Assembly: GCF_023499255.1 (NCBI RefSeq)
Contig: NZ_CP092183.1
Coordinates: forward strand, 6,878,501-6,942,500
Direction of reading: 5' to 3'
Origin: Couchioplanes caeruleus
Lineage (GTDB): Bacteria; Actinomycetota; Actinomycetes; Mycobacteriales; Micromonosporaceae
DNA: 64,000 bases
This document shows, in pieces, positions 1 to 8,716 of the stretch. A model generated the notes under the pieces. That model saw only the letters and a list, made by a program, of their open reading frames with translations. It made no database searches and was not told the DNA's origin. The translations under genes and the position numbers were made by a program. The first letter of the stretch is position 1. Every line of letters begins with the position of its first letter.

Positions 1-663
1 CAGCCGGTACGCGTGCACGGTCCGCAGTCCCTGCATGCTCTCCACGAGCAGCTGGGAGCGTTCCGCCACGGCCGCGCGCTCCTGGGCGTACCGGGGTGCC
101 GACCGCGGCAGGTACCAGCGCAGCGCGATCACGTACAGCGGGACGGCCACCGCGCCGGCCAGGCCGAGCCGCCAGTCGATGCCGGCCATGGCGGCCAGGC
201 TGAGCACGGCGAGCAGGAACGCCGAGATCACCTGCGGCAGCACGTCCGAGACCGCCTTGCCGATGGCCGCGATGTCCGCGCCGGCCCGGGACAGCAGGTC
301 GCCGCGCCCGGCCCGGTCCAGCACGAGCGCGGGCAGCCGCAACGCCGTCGCCACGGTGCTCTCGCGCAGGTCGGCGAGCATCCGAGCGCCCAGCCGGCCG
401 ATCAGGTACGTGGACATCCCCATCGCCGCCCCGCCGACCAGCGCGGCCACCACGATCACGATCGCGACGGGCACGATCGCCGGCGCGCCGGCACCCGCGC
501 GGACCCGGTCGACCAGCAGGCCGAGGGCGTACACGGGCACGATCGAGGCGGCGGCCGCGAGCACGCCGGCCAGCAGCGTGCCGGTCGCCTCGGCCCGGCG
601 GCCGCGCAGCTCGGCCCGCAGCCAGGCGCGGCTCTCCCGCGCGGTGGCGATCGGCAGGGTCAT
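1..663 (-). CDS. ABC exporter half-transporter, N-terminal part (C-terminus outside window)
   Basis: Reading back from ATG at 663, the frame stays open to the window edge (221 residues). It encodes an ABC exporter transmembrane domain: hydrophobic spans around residues 28-50 and 63-85, a short intracellular part containing DLRESTVATALRLP, then further spans near 140-180. The ATG overlaps the stop of the preceding ABC gene (ATGA), so the two are probably co-translated and form a heterodimer. With mbtH and FecCD-type siderophore uptake genes upstream, the likely job is moving a siderophore or its precursor across the membrane. The nucleotide-binding domain is not in the window, so whether this partner carries the intact ATPase motifs cannot be judged. 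An IrtAB-like importer is also possible. Confidence 0.85.
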   Translation of the reverse strand, partial: MTLPIATARESRAWLRAELRGRRAEATGTLLAGVLAAAASIVPVYALGLLVDRVRAGAGAPAIVPVAIVIVVAALVGGAAMGMSTYLIGRLGARMLADLRESTVATALRLPALVLDRAGRGDLLSRAGADIAAIGKAVSDVLPQVISAFLLAVLSLAAMAGIDWRLGLAGAVAVPLYVIALRWYLPRSAPRYAQERAAVAERSQLLVESMQGLRTVHAYRL

Positions 664-2327
664 CGGAGCACCATCCGGCGGTAGGAGTCGTGCGTGCCGC
701 TCAGCTCGGCGTGCCCGCCCTCGGCGGCGACCTCGCCGTCGCCCAGGACCACGACCCGGTCGGTGGCGGCGAGCAGCACGGGGCTGGTGGTGATCACGAT
801 CGTGGCGAAGGCCGAGCCCGGGCCGTGCCGCAGCGCCCGGATGCCCTCCGCGACGGCGTGCTCGGTGACGGCGTCCACGGCGGTGGTCGGGTCGTGCAGG
901 ACGAGCACGGGCGGCCTGGCGAGCAGGGCACGGGCCAGGGCGAGCCGCTGGCGCTGGCCGCCGGAGAGGCTGGCGCCGCGCTCGGCGACCTTCGTGTCGA
1001 GGCCGGCGACCTCGTCGGCCGCCGCCGCGCTGAGCGCCTCCGCGAGCCCGTCGTCGCCGCGCAGGGCCACATTCCCCGCGATCGTGCCGGTGAAGAGGTC
1101 CGCGTGGTGCGGCTCCACCAGCAACAACCTGCGGGCGTGTGCCCGGTCGATCGTCTCGAGCGGCTCACCGCCCAACAGCACGTCCCCCTCGTACCCGGCC
1201 GGTACGGCGAGCAGCCGCACCAGCGCCTCCGCGTCGGCGGGCCGGCGGGCGGCCACGCCGACGAACTCTCCCGGCCGTACGTGCAGGTCCAGGCCGGCGA
1301 GCGGGCCGTGCCGCACCCCGGTCAGGCGCAGGTCGCAGCCGTCCGCCGCGGGAGTCGCGATGCCCTCCGGCAGCACCATCCCGGCGGCGGTCACCTGCGC
1401 GACCCGGTCGGCCGACGCGCGCGCCTCGGCGATCCAGCTCGGGACGACCGCCAGCAGCCCGAACGGCTCGACGAGGAACTGGGCGGAGCCGATGACGGTG
1501 ATGAACTGGCCCACGGTGATCCGGCCGGTCAGCGCGAACCAGCCGGCGAGGATCGCGACGCCGCAGGCCAGCAGCGTGCTCAGGGTGGTGGAGGCGGCGA
1601 GGTAGCCGCCCTGGGTCCGGGCCGCGCGCAGGGTCGCGGCCAGCGACCGCCGGCTCACCGCGCGGTAGCGCCCGGCGGCCGCATCCTGGGCGCCGATGCC
1701 GCGCAGCGGCCGCAGGCCGGTGACCAGGTCGGTGGCGAGCGAGGTGGCGCGGCCGGCCTGCTCCTGCTGGTCGGCGACGCGCCGGGTGATCACCGGCGAG
1801 CTGACCTGCAGCACCACGAGCACGAGCGGCGTGGCGACCAGCACGGCCAGCCCCAGCGGTACGGAGATCAGCAGCAGCGTCACCGCGCTGACGGCGGTGG
1901 CCACGACCGCCCCGGCGATCCGGGGCACGTAGTCCAGCAGGTACGACGTGTTGTCGGCGTCGCTGGTGGACACCGTGAGCAGGTCGCCGGTGCGCATGCC
2001 GGTACGGGCCCCGCGCGGGTGCAGGATCTTCGCCGCGACCTCGAGCCGCAGCAGGTGCGCCTCCTCGGCGATGGCCCTCATGAGCTGCCGTGCCCCCAGC
2101 CGGTACGCCGTCGTCAGCAGCACGAACAGCACGCCCAGCGCCGCCACCCACAGCGCGAGCGCGGTCCCGTCGCCCGGCGTGACGGCGGTGTCGACCACCA
2201 CGCCGATGAGGATCGGGATGGCGGCCTCGCAGGCCTGGTGCACGCCGATCAGCGCGGTGCCCGGCCAGAGCCGCCGGCCGTTGCGGGTGATCGCCCGGCG
2301 CAGGATGCGACCGCCGGAGAGGCTCAC
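660..2327 (-). CDS. ABC exporter half-transporter with degenerate ATP-binding domain
   Basis: This 555-residue protein has an ABC exporter transmembrane domain (about residues 15-310) followed by a nucleotide-binding domain (about 330-555). The signature motif [16 protein letters not shown] is intact. The Walker A region reads [19 protein letters not shown] and lacks the GxGKS/T lysine. The Walker B end reads [10 protein letters not shown], with no catalytic Glu after Asp. The H-loop position reads VITTSPVLL without His. In heterodimeric exporters of the TM287/288 kind, one degenerate site is usual, but loss of Walker A as well is more extreme. The start overlaps the mbtH stop (ATGA) and the stop overlaps the next ABC gene, so all three are in one operon. 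A siderophore-related substrate is inferred from context. Confidence 0.88.
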   Translation of the reverse strand: MSLSGGRILRRAITRNGRRLWPGTALIGVHQACEAAIPILIGVVVDTAVTPGDGTALALWVAALGVLFVLLTTAYRLGARQLMRAIAEEAHLLRLEVAAKILHPRGARTGMRTGDLLTVSTSDADNTSYLLDYVPRIAGAVVATAVSAVTLLLISVPLGLAVLVATPLVLVVLQVSSPVITRRVADQQEQAGRATSLATDLVTGLRPLRGIGAQDAAAGRYRAVSRRSLAATLRAARTQGGYLAASTTLSTLLACGVAILAGWFALTGRITVGQFITVIGSAQFLVEPFGLLAVVPSWIAEARASADRVAQVTAAGMVLPEGIATPAADGCDLRLTGVRHGPLAGLDLHVRPGEFVGVAARRPADAEALVRLLAVPAGYEGDVLLGGEPLETIDRAHARRLLLVEPHHADLFTGTIAGNVALRGDDGLAEALSAAAADEVAGLDTKVAERGASLSGGQRQRLALARALLARPPVLVLHDPTTAVDAVTEHAVAEGIRALRHGPGSAFATIVITTSPVLLAATDRVVVLGDGEVAAEGGHAELSGTHDSYRRMVLR

Positions 2328-2536
2328 CGGGCCATGCTGTCGCGCAGGCTCTTCGGGCGCAGGTCGGTCCAGTGCTCGTCCACGTAGTCCAGCGCCTCCT
2401 GCCGCGACGAGGGGCCGAAGACGCTGCGCCAGCCCGACGGGATCTCCTTGAACGCCGGCCAGAGGGAGTGCTGCTCCTCGTCGTTCACCAGGACGTGGAA
2501 GGTGCCGTTCTCGTCGTCGAACGGGTTGCTGGACAC
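2324..2536 (-). CDS. MbtH-like protein (NRPS accessory)
   Basis: A 70-residue protein with the MbtH family marks: N-terminal [19 protein letters not shown], then SLWP, PSGW, and the C-terminal [14 protein letters not shown]. MbtH proteins bind the adenylation domains of non-ribosomal peptide synthetases and are needed for their solubility or activity. No NRPS is inside the window, so the synthetase genes probably lie beyond the left edge. The stop overlaps the start of the downstream ABC gene by ATGA. The start lies 27 bases below an iron box, so expression is probably iron-repressed. Length and motifs are typical and the family call is firm. Confidence 0.95.
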   Translation of the reverse strand: MSSNPFDDENGTFHVLVNDEEQHSLWPAFKEIPSGWRSVFGPSSRQEALDYVDEHWTDLRPKSLRDSMAR

Positions 2537-2562
2537 GCTGACTCCTTCGGTGGGCTCAGTAC

Positions 2563-2581
2563 CGAGGTAAGGCTAGCCTAA
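2563..2581 (-). promoter_or_regulatory. Iron box (DtxR/IdeR/DmdR-type operator) overlapping the end of the siderophore ATPase gene
   Basis: On the minus strand these 19 bases begin TTAGGCTAGCCTTACC and match about 15 of 19 positions of the DtxR/IdeR consensus, with a near-perfect central palindrome. The site contains the last codons and TAG stop of the upstream ATPase gene and sits 27 bases before the mbtH ATG. It probably controls an internal iron-repressed promoter for mbtH and the two ABC genes. Match counting was by eye. Confidence 0.75.
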
Positions 2582-3355
2582 TCTCGACCGCGGGATGACC
2601 ATAGGGGTGTGCGTCTCCGGGTCGTCGATGATCCGGCAGCCCAGCCCGAACACCCGCTCGACCAGGGCCGCGGTCAGCACCTCGCGCGGATCGCCCTGGG
2701 CCACCACGGCGCCGGAGCGCATCACGACGAGGTGGTCGGCGTACCGGGCCGCCTGGTTCAGGTCGTGCAGCACCGCCACCATCGTCGTGCCCTGGTCGCG
2801 GTTGAGGCGTACGCACAGCTCCAGCAGCTCGATCTGATGGGCGATGTCGAGGAACGTCGTGGGCTCGTCGAGCAGCACGATCGGGGTCTGCTGGGCGAGC
2901 ACCATGGCCACCCAGACGCGCTGGCGCTGCCCGCCGGAGAGCGTGTCGACCAGCTCACCGGAAAGGTCACCGACGCCCGTGGCGGCCATCGCGGCGACCA
3001 CGGCCGCCTCGTCCTCCGGCGACCACTGCCGGATCAGCCTCTGGTGCGGGAAGCGGCCCCGGGCGACCAGCTCCGCCACCGAGATGCCGTCCGGCGCGAT
3101 CGACGACTGCGGCAGCAGCCCGAGCCGGCGCGCGACCTCCCTGGCGGGGCGCGCGTGGATGTCCCGCCCGTCCAGCAGCACCGCGCCGGCCGACGGCTTG
3201 AGCAGCCGGGACAGCGCGCGCAGCAGCGTCGACTTCCCGCACGCGTTCGGGCCGATGATCGCGGTGAACCGGCCGGCCGGCAGGTCCAGATCGAGATGCT
3301 CGGAGATCGTCCTGCGGTCGTAGCCGATCGTGATGTCGCGCGCTGCCAAAGTCAC
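2573..3355 (-). CDS. Ferric-siderophore ABC transporter ATP-binding protein (FepC-like)
   Basis: A 260-residue ATPase that energises import of an iron-siderophore complex through the two FecCD permeases encoded just upstream. Walker A is GPNACGKST (about residues 35-43), the signature is [18 protein letters not shown], Walker B is IVLLDEPTTFLD, and the H-loop is VAVLHDLNQAARY. All are intact, unlike those of the neighbouring exporter. The start is GTG at 3355 with a GAGGGGG ribosome-binding site 4 bases ahead. It follows the second permease by 10 bases. The last codons lie inside an iron box. No substrate-binding lipoprotein is seen in the window. Confidence 0.93.
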   Translation of the reverse strand: MTLAARDITIGYDRRTISEHLDLDLPAGRFTAIIGPNACGKSTLLRALSRLLKPSAGAVLLDGRDIHARPAREVARRLGLLPQSSIAPDGISVAELVARGRFPHQRLIRQWSPEDEAAVVAAMAATGVGDLSGELVDTLSGGQRQRVWVAMVLAQQTPIVLLDEPTTFLDIAHQIELLELCVRLNRDQGTTMVAVLHDLNQAARYADHLVVMRSGAVVAQGDPREVLTAALVERVFGLGCRIIDDPETHTPMVIPRSRLG

Positions 3356-3365
3356 GGTTGCCCCC

Positions 3366-4454
3366 TCACCGACGGGCCTGGCGCGCCAGCAGCCAGACGA
3401 AATAGACCCCGCCCACCGACACGGTCACCACGCCGACCGGCAGCTGGGTGGGCGCGAACGCCCGCTGCGCGAGCCAGTCGCTGAGCATGAGCAGGAAGGC
3501 GCCCATCGCCGCGGACGGGAGCAGGGCGATGCCCGGCGTACGGGTCAGCCGCCGCGCCAGCTGCGGGGCGGCCAGCGCGACGAACGAGATCGGCCCGGCG
3601 GCGGCCGTCGCGACCGCGGTCAGGGCCACCCCGATGACCAGGTACGCGAGCCGCACGGCCCCGGCCCGTACGCCCAGCGAGGCCGCAGCGTCCTCGCCCA
3701 TCTCCAGCAGCGCCAGACGTGGCCCGTACGCGACAAGGGCCAGGCAGAGCGCACCCAGCGCGACCGCCACCGGGGTGACCTGCGCCCAGCCGAGCCCGTT
3801 CAGGCTGCCCTGACCCCACAGCGCCGCGGCGAAGGCGGCCTGCAGATCGGCCTCGGCGATGAACCACTGGTTGGCGGAGCCGAGCATGGCGCTGATCGCG
3901 ATGCCCACGATGATGAGCCGGAAGCCCTGCACCCCGCGCCGGAACGCGAGCAGGTAGACGACCACCGCGGTGGCCAGGCCGCCCACGAGCGCGCCGGCCG
4001 CGATCGGGTAGTAGCCGTTGCCGGCGACGACCGTCACGACGAGCACACCCGTGTACGCGCCGGTGTTGAAGCCGATGACGTCCGGGCTGCCCAGCGGGTT
4101 GCGGGTCAGCGCCTGGAAGATCGCCCCGGCCAGCCCCAGCGCCGCGCCGATCATCAGGGCGAGCAGCACCCGCGGCAGCCGCCATTCGACGACGACCAGC
4201 CGGGCGGCCCGGGTGCCCTCGCCGGCCAGCGCCCGGACCACCCGGTCCGGGGGCAGGGTGAACTCGCCCGTACCCAGCGCCAGCACGGCGATCGTCAGCG
4301 CGGCGAGGGTGAGCAGGCCGCAGACGAGCGCGGGCCTGACCGCGATCCGGCCGCTGACGTGCCGGCCGGCGCGGACCGTCAGGACCCGCCGCCCGAAGTC
4401 CACCCGTTCCGCCCGCCGGGCGTTGTCCGCCTCGGGCGGCGCACCCACCCTCAC
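3366..4454 (-). CDS. FecCD-family siderophore ABC permease (FepG-like)
   Basis: An integral membrane permease of about 362 residues with roughly nine or ten hydrophobic spans and typical FecCD family segments: LMIGAALGLAGAIFQALTRNPL-type sequence near residue 95 (GAIFQALTRNPLGSPDVIG) and AGPISFVALAAPQLAR near 280. It pairs with the upstream permease to form the channel of an iron-siderophore importer. I placed the start at GTG 4454, which overlaps the upstream TGA as GTGA. A longer open frame begins at 4484 but would overlap the previous gene by 34 bases. Confidence 0.9.
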   Translation of the reverse strand: MRVGAPPEADNARRAERVDFGRRVLTVRAGRHVSGRIAVRPALVCGLLTLAALTIAVLALGTGEFTLPPDRVVRALAGEGTRAARLVVVEWRLPRVLLALMIGAALGLAGAIFQALTRNPLGSPDVIGFNTGAYTGVLVVTVVAGNGYYPIAAGALVGGLATAVVVYLLAFRRGVQGFRLIIVGIAISAMLGSANQWFIAEADLQAAFAAALWGQGSLNGLGWAQVTPVAVALGALCLALVAYGPRLALLEMGEDAAASLGVRAGAVRLAYLVIGVALTAVATAAAGPISFVALAAPQLARRLTRTPGIALLPSAAMGAFLLMLSDWLAQRAFAPTQLPVGVVTVSVGGVYFVWLLARQARR

Positions 4455-5506
4455 AGCCCGCTCACCGCGCGGCGGCGCACCCACCAGATCAGCACCGGCG
4501 CCCCGACGAACGCGGTGACCACCCCGACGCGCAGCTCGCCCGGACGCACCACGAGCCGTCCCACGATGTCGGCGACCAGCAGCAGCACCGGCCCGAGCAC
4601 CACGGTGTACCCGAAGATCCAGCGCTGATCCGGCCCGACGATCCAGCGCACGAGGTGCGGCACCATCAACCCGACGAACCCGATCGGGCCCACCGCCGCC
4701 GTGGCCGCGCCGGCCAGCAGCATCACCGACCCGGTCGCGAGGATCCGGGTGCGCCCCACACCCGCGCCCAGCGTCCGCGCGAGGTCGTCACCGAGCGCCA
4801 CGGCGTTCAGCGAGCGGGCCACGAGCAGGGCGAGCACCGTGCCGGCGGCCACGAACGGCAGGATCGTCACGGCCACGTCGGCGGGCCGCCCGGCCAGCGA
4901 GCCGATGTCCCAGAACCGCAGGTAGTCGAAGGCGCGCGGCCGGACCAGCCGGATGCCGCCGGAGATGCCGTCCATCACCGCGCCCAGCGCCACCCCGGCC
5001 AGGGTCAGGCGTACGGGCGTGGCACCGGCCCGCCCCGCGGAGCCGAGCAGGTAGACCAGCGTCAGCGCGAACGCGACGCCGGCGAAGCCGAACCACAGGT
5101 ACTGCGACAGGCTGGTCAGGCCGAGCACGCCGACCGCGAAGACGACGAAGAGCCCGGCGCCGGAGTTGATGCCGAGGATCTGGGTGTCGGCGAGCGGGTT
5201 GCGGGTGACGGCCTGGATCACCGCGCCAGACAGTCCGAACGCGACCCCGGCGAGCAGGCCCAGCACGGTCCGCGGCACGCGCAGATCCCGCACGATCGAC
5301 TGGTCGTCGGTATCCGCGTAGTGGAACAACGCGTCCCACACGGTCTGCGGCGAGACGTTGCGGGTGCCCAGCGCGATGCTCAGCACGCACACCACGGCCA
5401 GCACGCCCAGGCAGACGAGCAGTCCCGCGCCCCGGCGTGCCCGGGTCCGCGCGAGCCCACCGGCCGGTCGCGGACGCGTGGGCACCGGCGTACGCGTCAC
5501 GACCAT
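4451..5506 (-). CDS. FecCD-family siderophore ABC permease (FepD-like)
   Basis: A 351-residue multi-span permease, the first gene of the uptake operon. Family segments include GVAFGLSGAVIQAVTRNPLA near residue 95 and GPIGFVGLMVPHLVRWIVG near 270. It is predicted to be the partner of the next permease in a heterodimeric channel for a ferric siderophore. Its ATG lies only 5 bases from an iron box and no good ribosome-binding site separates them. The mRNA could therefore be leaderless or the true start could be slightly internal (a GTG lies at codon 3). Transcription is probably repressed by an iron-loaded DtxR-type regulator. Confidence 0.92.
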   Translation of the reverse strand: MVVTRTPVPTRPRPAGGLARTRARRGAGLLVCLGVLAVVCVLSIALGTRNVSPQTVWDALFHYADTDDQSIVRDLRVPRTVLGLLAGVAFGLSGAVIQAVTRNPLADTQILGINSGAGLFVVFAVGVLGLTSLSQYLWFGFAGVAFALTLVYLLGSAGRAGATPVRLTLAGVALGAVMDGISGGIRLVRPRAFDYLRFWDIGSLAGRPADVAVTILPFVAAGTVLALLVARSLNAVALGDDLARTLGAGVGRTRILATGSVMLLAGAATAAVGPIGFVGLMVPHLVRWIVGPDQRWIFGYTVVLGPVLLLVADIVGRLVVRPGELRVGVVTAFVGAPVLIWWVRRRAVSGL

Positions 5507-5511
5507 GCGGG

Positions 5512-5530
5512 TGAGCTTAGGCTACCCTTC
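5512..5530 (-). promoter_or_regulatory. Iron box upstream of the siderophore uptake operon
   Basis: On the minus strand the site reads GAAGGGTAGCCTAAGCTCA, which agrees at about 14 of 19 positions with the DtxR/IdeR consensus and keeps the central AGCCTAA core. It lies immediately before the first permease gene. By analogy with known iron boxes, iron-loaded repressor would block transcription of the three import genes. Matches were counted by eye. Confidence 0.7.
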
Positions 5531-5538
5531 CTTCGCGG

Positions 5539-6273
5539 TCACCATCGGTCCAGCCGTACCGACAACACCGCCAGCGCCGCGACCCCGGCCGTCGACGTTC
5601 GCAGCACCGAGTCCCCGAGCTTGACCGGCTGCGCCCCCGCGGCCACGAACGCACCCAGCTCCTGGTCGCTGATCCCGCCCTCGGGCCCGACGACCAGCAC
5701 GACCTCGCCCGACTCGGGCAGCTTCGCGGCGCTGAGCCGGTCGGTCGCCTCCTCGTGCAGCACGAACGCCACCGCGGCGCGGCCCAGCCGGGCGGCGACC
5801 TGCTTGGTGGAGACGTCCGGATCACCGGAGACCTCCGGGAGCCACGGGCGGCGGGACTGCTTGGCGGCCTCCCGCGCGGTGGCGATCCACTTCTCGCGGG
5901 CTCGTACGCCCCGGTCGCCACGCCACTGCGCCACCGACCGGGACGCCGCCCACGGCACGATCTCGTCCACGCCGGTCTCGGTCATCGCCTGCACGGCGAG
6001 CTCACCCCGGTCACCCTTGGCGATGCCCTGCACCACGACCAGGCGCGGGTCCGCGGCGGGGGCGTACGACCGCTCGCCCACGGCGACGTCCACGCTGCCC
6101 CGGCCCACCGCGGTGACCTCGGCCCGGACCGAGCCGCCCCGGCCGTCGGCCAGCACGATCTCCTCGCCCGGGCGTACCCGTTGCACGTCGGCGGCGTGAT
6201 GGCCCTCCTTGCCGGCCAGCGTGTGGCGCGGCCCGGCCGGCAGGTCCTCCACGAGGAACAGCGGAGCCGACAC
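5539..6273 (-). CDS. rsmE: 16S rRNA (uracil-1498-N3)-methyltransferase RsmE
   Basis: A 244-residue SPOUT-class methyltransferase that methylates U1498 of 16S rRNA. The N-terminal PUA-like part carries GKEGHHAADVQRVRPGEE. The SAM-binding trefoil knot carries VLVVGPEGGISDQE and LGDSVLRTSTAGVAAL, both diagnostic for RsmE. It starts 2 bases after the dnaJ stop, so it belongs to the hrcA-dnaJ-rsmE operon, an arrangement common in Gram-positive bacteria. The next gene downstream is the iron-regulated permease, after the second iron box, so the heat-shock operon probably ends here. Confidence 0.95.
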   Translation of the reverse strand: MSAPLFLVEDLPAGPRHTLAGKEGHHAADVQRVRPGEEIVLADGRGGSVRAEVTAVGRGSVDVAVGERSYAPAADPRLVVVQGIAKGDRGELAVQAMTETGVDEIVPWAASRSVAQWRGDRGVRAREKWIATAREAAKQSRRPWLPEVSGDPDVSTKQVAARLGRAAVAFVLHEEATDRLSAAKLPESGEVVLVVGPEGGISDQELGAFVAAGAQPVKLGDSVLRTSTAGVAALAVLSVRLDRW

Positions 6274-6275
6274 GG

Positions 6276-7421
6276 TCAGTGGCCGTTGAACGCGTCACGC
6301 ATGCGCGAGAAGAAACCACCCTGCTTGCTGAGCTCGGCCACGTCCTCCCCGCGGGTCTTGGCGAAGTCGCGCAGCATCCGCTCCTGGTCCGGCGTCAGCT
6401 TCGTCGGCGTCTTCACGTCGAGGTGCACGAAGAGGTCACCGCGGCCCTGCCCCCGCAGGTGCGGCACGCCCTTGCCCCGCACGCGCAACGTCGACGACGG
6501 CTGCGTGCCGGGCTTGACCTCGATGTTCTCCTCGGAGTCGAGCGTCTTGATGGTCAGCCGGGTGCCGAGCGCCGCGGCGGTCATCGGCAGGGTGACCCGG
6601 CAGTGCAGGTCGTCGCCCTTGCGCGAGTACACGTCGTGCGGCCGCTCGTGGATCTCGACGTACAGGTCGCCGGCCGTGCCGCCGCCCGGACCGACCTCGC
6701 CCTGCTGGGCCAGGCGGATGCGCATGCCGTCCTCGACGCCGGCCGGGATCTTCACCGTCAGCGAGCGGCGGGTCCGGATGCGGCCGTCGCCGGCGCAGGT
6801 CGGGCAGGGGTGCGGGATGACCGTGCCGTGCCCCTGGCAGGTCTGGCACGGACGGGAGGAGACGACCTGGCCCAGGAACGTACGCTGCACCGACTGCACC
6901 TCGCCCCGGCCGCCGCACGTCTCACAGGTGGCCAGGTGGGTGCCGGGCGCGGTGCCGGCGCCGGAGCACTGGGTGCACAGCACGGCGGTGTCCACGGTGA
7001 TCGGCGCCTCGACGCCGAACGCCGTCTCCACCAGGTCCAGCTCCAGGCGCAGGATCGCGTCGGCGCCGGGCCGGGTGCGCGGGCGCGGTCCCCGGGCGCC
7101 GCCGCCGGCGGTCGTGCCGAAGAAGGCGTCCATGATGTCCTGGAAGCCCACGAACGGGCCCGCGCCACCGGGACCACCGGGGCCGCCCGCCCCACCGCCG
7201 CCGGGCGCCAGGGGGTCGCCGCCGAGGTCGACGATCTGCCGCTTCTGGTCGTCGGAGAGGACCTCGTACGCGGCGTTGATGTCCTTGAACTTCTCGTGCG
7301 CCTCGGGGTCCGGGTTCACATCCGGGTGGTACTGACGGGCCAGCTTGCGGTAGGCGCGCTTGATCTCGTCGTCGGTGGCTTCGCGGCTGACGCCGAGAAT
7401 TCCGTAGTAGTCCTTGGCCAC
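6276..7421 (-). CDS. dnaJ: Chaperone DnaJ (second, HrcA-linked copy type)
   Basis: Co-chaperone that stimulates DnaK ATPase activity. The J domain begins [17 protein letters not shown] and has the HPD motif ([10 protein letters not shown]). A Gly-rich linker follows ([15 protein letters not shown]). All four zinc-binding CxxCxGxG repeats are present ([32 protein letters not shown]), and the C-terminal substrate-binding domains are complete. I favour GTG at 7421, which has GAGGA 11 bases upstream, over ATG at 7439, which has no good site. The protein is then about 381 residues. It lies 65 bases downstream of hrcA and should be induced by heat through the CIRCE element. Confidence 0.95.
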   Translation of the reverse strand: MAKDYYGILGVSREATDDEIKRAYRKLARQYHPDVNPDPEAHEKFKDINAAYEVLSDDQKRQIVDLGGDPLAPGGGGAGGPGGPGGAGPFVGFQDIMDAFFGTTAGGGARGPRPRTRPGADAILRLELDLVETAFGVEAPITVDTAVLCTQCSGAGTAPGTHLATCETCGGRGEVQSVQRTFLGQVVSSRPCQTCQGHGTVIPHPCPTCAGDGRIRTRRSLTVKIPAGVEDGMRIRLAQQGEVGPGGGTAGDLYVEIHERPHDVYSRKGDDLHCRVTLPMTAAALGTRLTIKTLDSEENIEVKPGTQPSSTLRVRGKGVPHLRGQGRGDLFVHLDVKTPTKLTPDQERMLRDFAKTRGEDVAELSKQGGFFSRMRDAFNGH

Positions 7422-7486
7422 AGGGTTTCGAGTCCTCATGTCTGCCCCGCGCTGTGCGCTGGAGACCGTCGTCCGTCGCTTGTCCG

Positions 7487-8509
7487 TCAGTTCTGTGCGA
7501 GCAGATCGCCAACGTAGCGTGCCACGGCACGCACGGTCGCGATGGTGCCGGGGTAGTCCATCCGGGTCGGCCCCAGCACGCCGAGCCCACCAACGATTGT
7601 GGTACCCGGTCCGTAACCGGTGCTCACCACCGATGCCGCCCGGAGATTGTCGATCTCGTTCTCGTCGCCGATGCGGACCCGGGTCGTGCTGGGCTCCACC
7701 TCGCCGATGAGCTTGAGCAGGATGACCTCTTCCTCGAGGGCCTCGAGCACCGGCCGCAGCGAACCCTGGAAGTCCAGCACGCCGCCGCGGGTGAGGTTGG
7801 CGGTCCCGGCCAGGGCGAGGCGCTCGTCACTGCGCTCGACCAGGGTCTCCAGCAGCACCGACGCGACGCACGTCATCGTGTTGCGCTTCTCCGGGGCGCA
7901 CTCGTCGACCAGCGCCTGCACCAGCGGGGGCGCGTCGACGAGCCGCTCGCCGGCGAGCTTGGCGTTGACCTTGCGGCGCATGTCCAGCACGTCGTCGCTG
8001 TCGGTGGGGCCGGGGAGCTCGACGAGCCGCTGCTCCACCCGGCCGGTGTCGGCGATCATCACCAGCATGAGCCGGGTCGTGGAGATCGGCACCAGCTCGA
8101 GGTGCCGCACCGAGGAGCGGGAGAGGCTCGGATACTGCACGACGGCGACCTGGCGGGTGAGCTGGGCGAGCAGCCGCACCGTGCGGTGCACGACGTCGTC
8201 CAGGTCGACCGCGCCGGCGAGGAACCGCTCGATCGCCCGCCGCTCGGCCGGGCTCAGCGCCTTGATCCGGGACAGCCGGTCGACGAAGAGCCGGTAACCG
8301 GCGTCGGTGGGCACGCGCCCGGCGCTGGTGTGCGGCTGCCGGATGTAGCCCTCCTCCTCGAGGACCGCCATGTCGTTGCGGACGGTCGCCGGGGAGACCC
8401 CCAGCTGATGCCGTTCCACCAGGGCCTTGCTGCCCACCGGCTCCTGGGTGGCGACGTAGTCCTCGACGATGGCCCGGAGCACCTCGAGCTTGCGGTCATC
8501 GAGCGGCAT
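7487..8509 (-). CDS. hrcA: Heat-inducible transcription repressor HrcA
   Basis: A 340-residue repressor that binds CIRCE elements and controls chaperone genes; GroEL activity normally tunes it. The N-terminal winged helix contains [20 protein letters not shown] and [20 protein letters not shown], both typical of HrcA. The GAF-like central part and the C-terminal [13 protein letters not shown] are also typical. The ATG at 8509 has an excellent ribosome-binding site (GGGGGAGGGG). The open frame extends 19 codons upstream but without family similarity. A perfect CIRCE lies 51 bases upstream, indicating autoregulation of hrcA-dnaJ-rsmE. Confidence 0.96.
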   Translation of the reverse strand: MPLDDRKLEVLRAIVEDYVATQEPVGSKALVERHQLGVSPATVRNDMAVLEEEGYIRQPHTSAGRVPTDAGYRLFVDRLSRIKALSPAERRAIERFLAGAVDLDDVVHRTVRLLAQLTRQVAVVQYPSLSRSSVRHLELVPISTTRLMLVMIADTGRVEQRLVELPGPTDSDDVLDMRRKVNAKLAGERLVDAPPLVQALVDECAPEKRNTMTCVASVLLETLVERSDERLALAGTANLTRGGVLDFQGSLRPVLEALEEEVILLKLIGEVEPSTTRVRIGDENEIDNLRAASVVSTGYGPGTTIVGGLGVLGPTRMDYPGTIATVRAVARYVGDLLAQN

Positions 8510-8559
8510 GACCCCTCCCCCTGATCGTCTGCAGGAACTCCTGCCGTCTGCGCAAACTC

Positions 8560-8586
8560 CTGGCACTCCGGTAAGTCGAGTGCCAG
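8560..8586. promoter_or_regulatory. CIRCE element (HrcA operator)
   Basis: Perfect inverted repeat: CTGGCACTC, a 9-base spacer, then GAGTGCCAG. This is the standard 9-9-9 layout of CIRCE, differing from the Bacillus consensus only in the outer bases (CTG instead of TTA). It lies between hrcA and the divergent DUF4870 gene, so HrcA very probably represses its own operon from here. Confidence 0.93.
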
Positions 8587-8716
8587 TCTACGTCGCCGCG
8601 CGCCCGCGCGCGATGATCGGCCGGTGGTCCGGGTGTACTTAGCCGAGTGTCTATTCTCCGACCTCACCAGGGTGTTGCCCTCGCCACGTTCGACCGGCGG
8701 TCCTACCGTGTTGCCC

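Noticed and set aside
690..2387. Long plus-strand open frame of 565 codons opposite the ABC transporter
   Set aside because: It is the antisense shadow of a clearly homologous gene, with Arg/Gly/His-rich composition typical of high-GC shadows. The same reasoning excludes many other antisense frames in the window.
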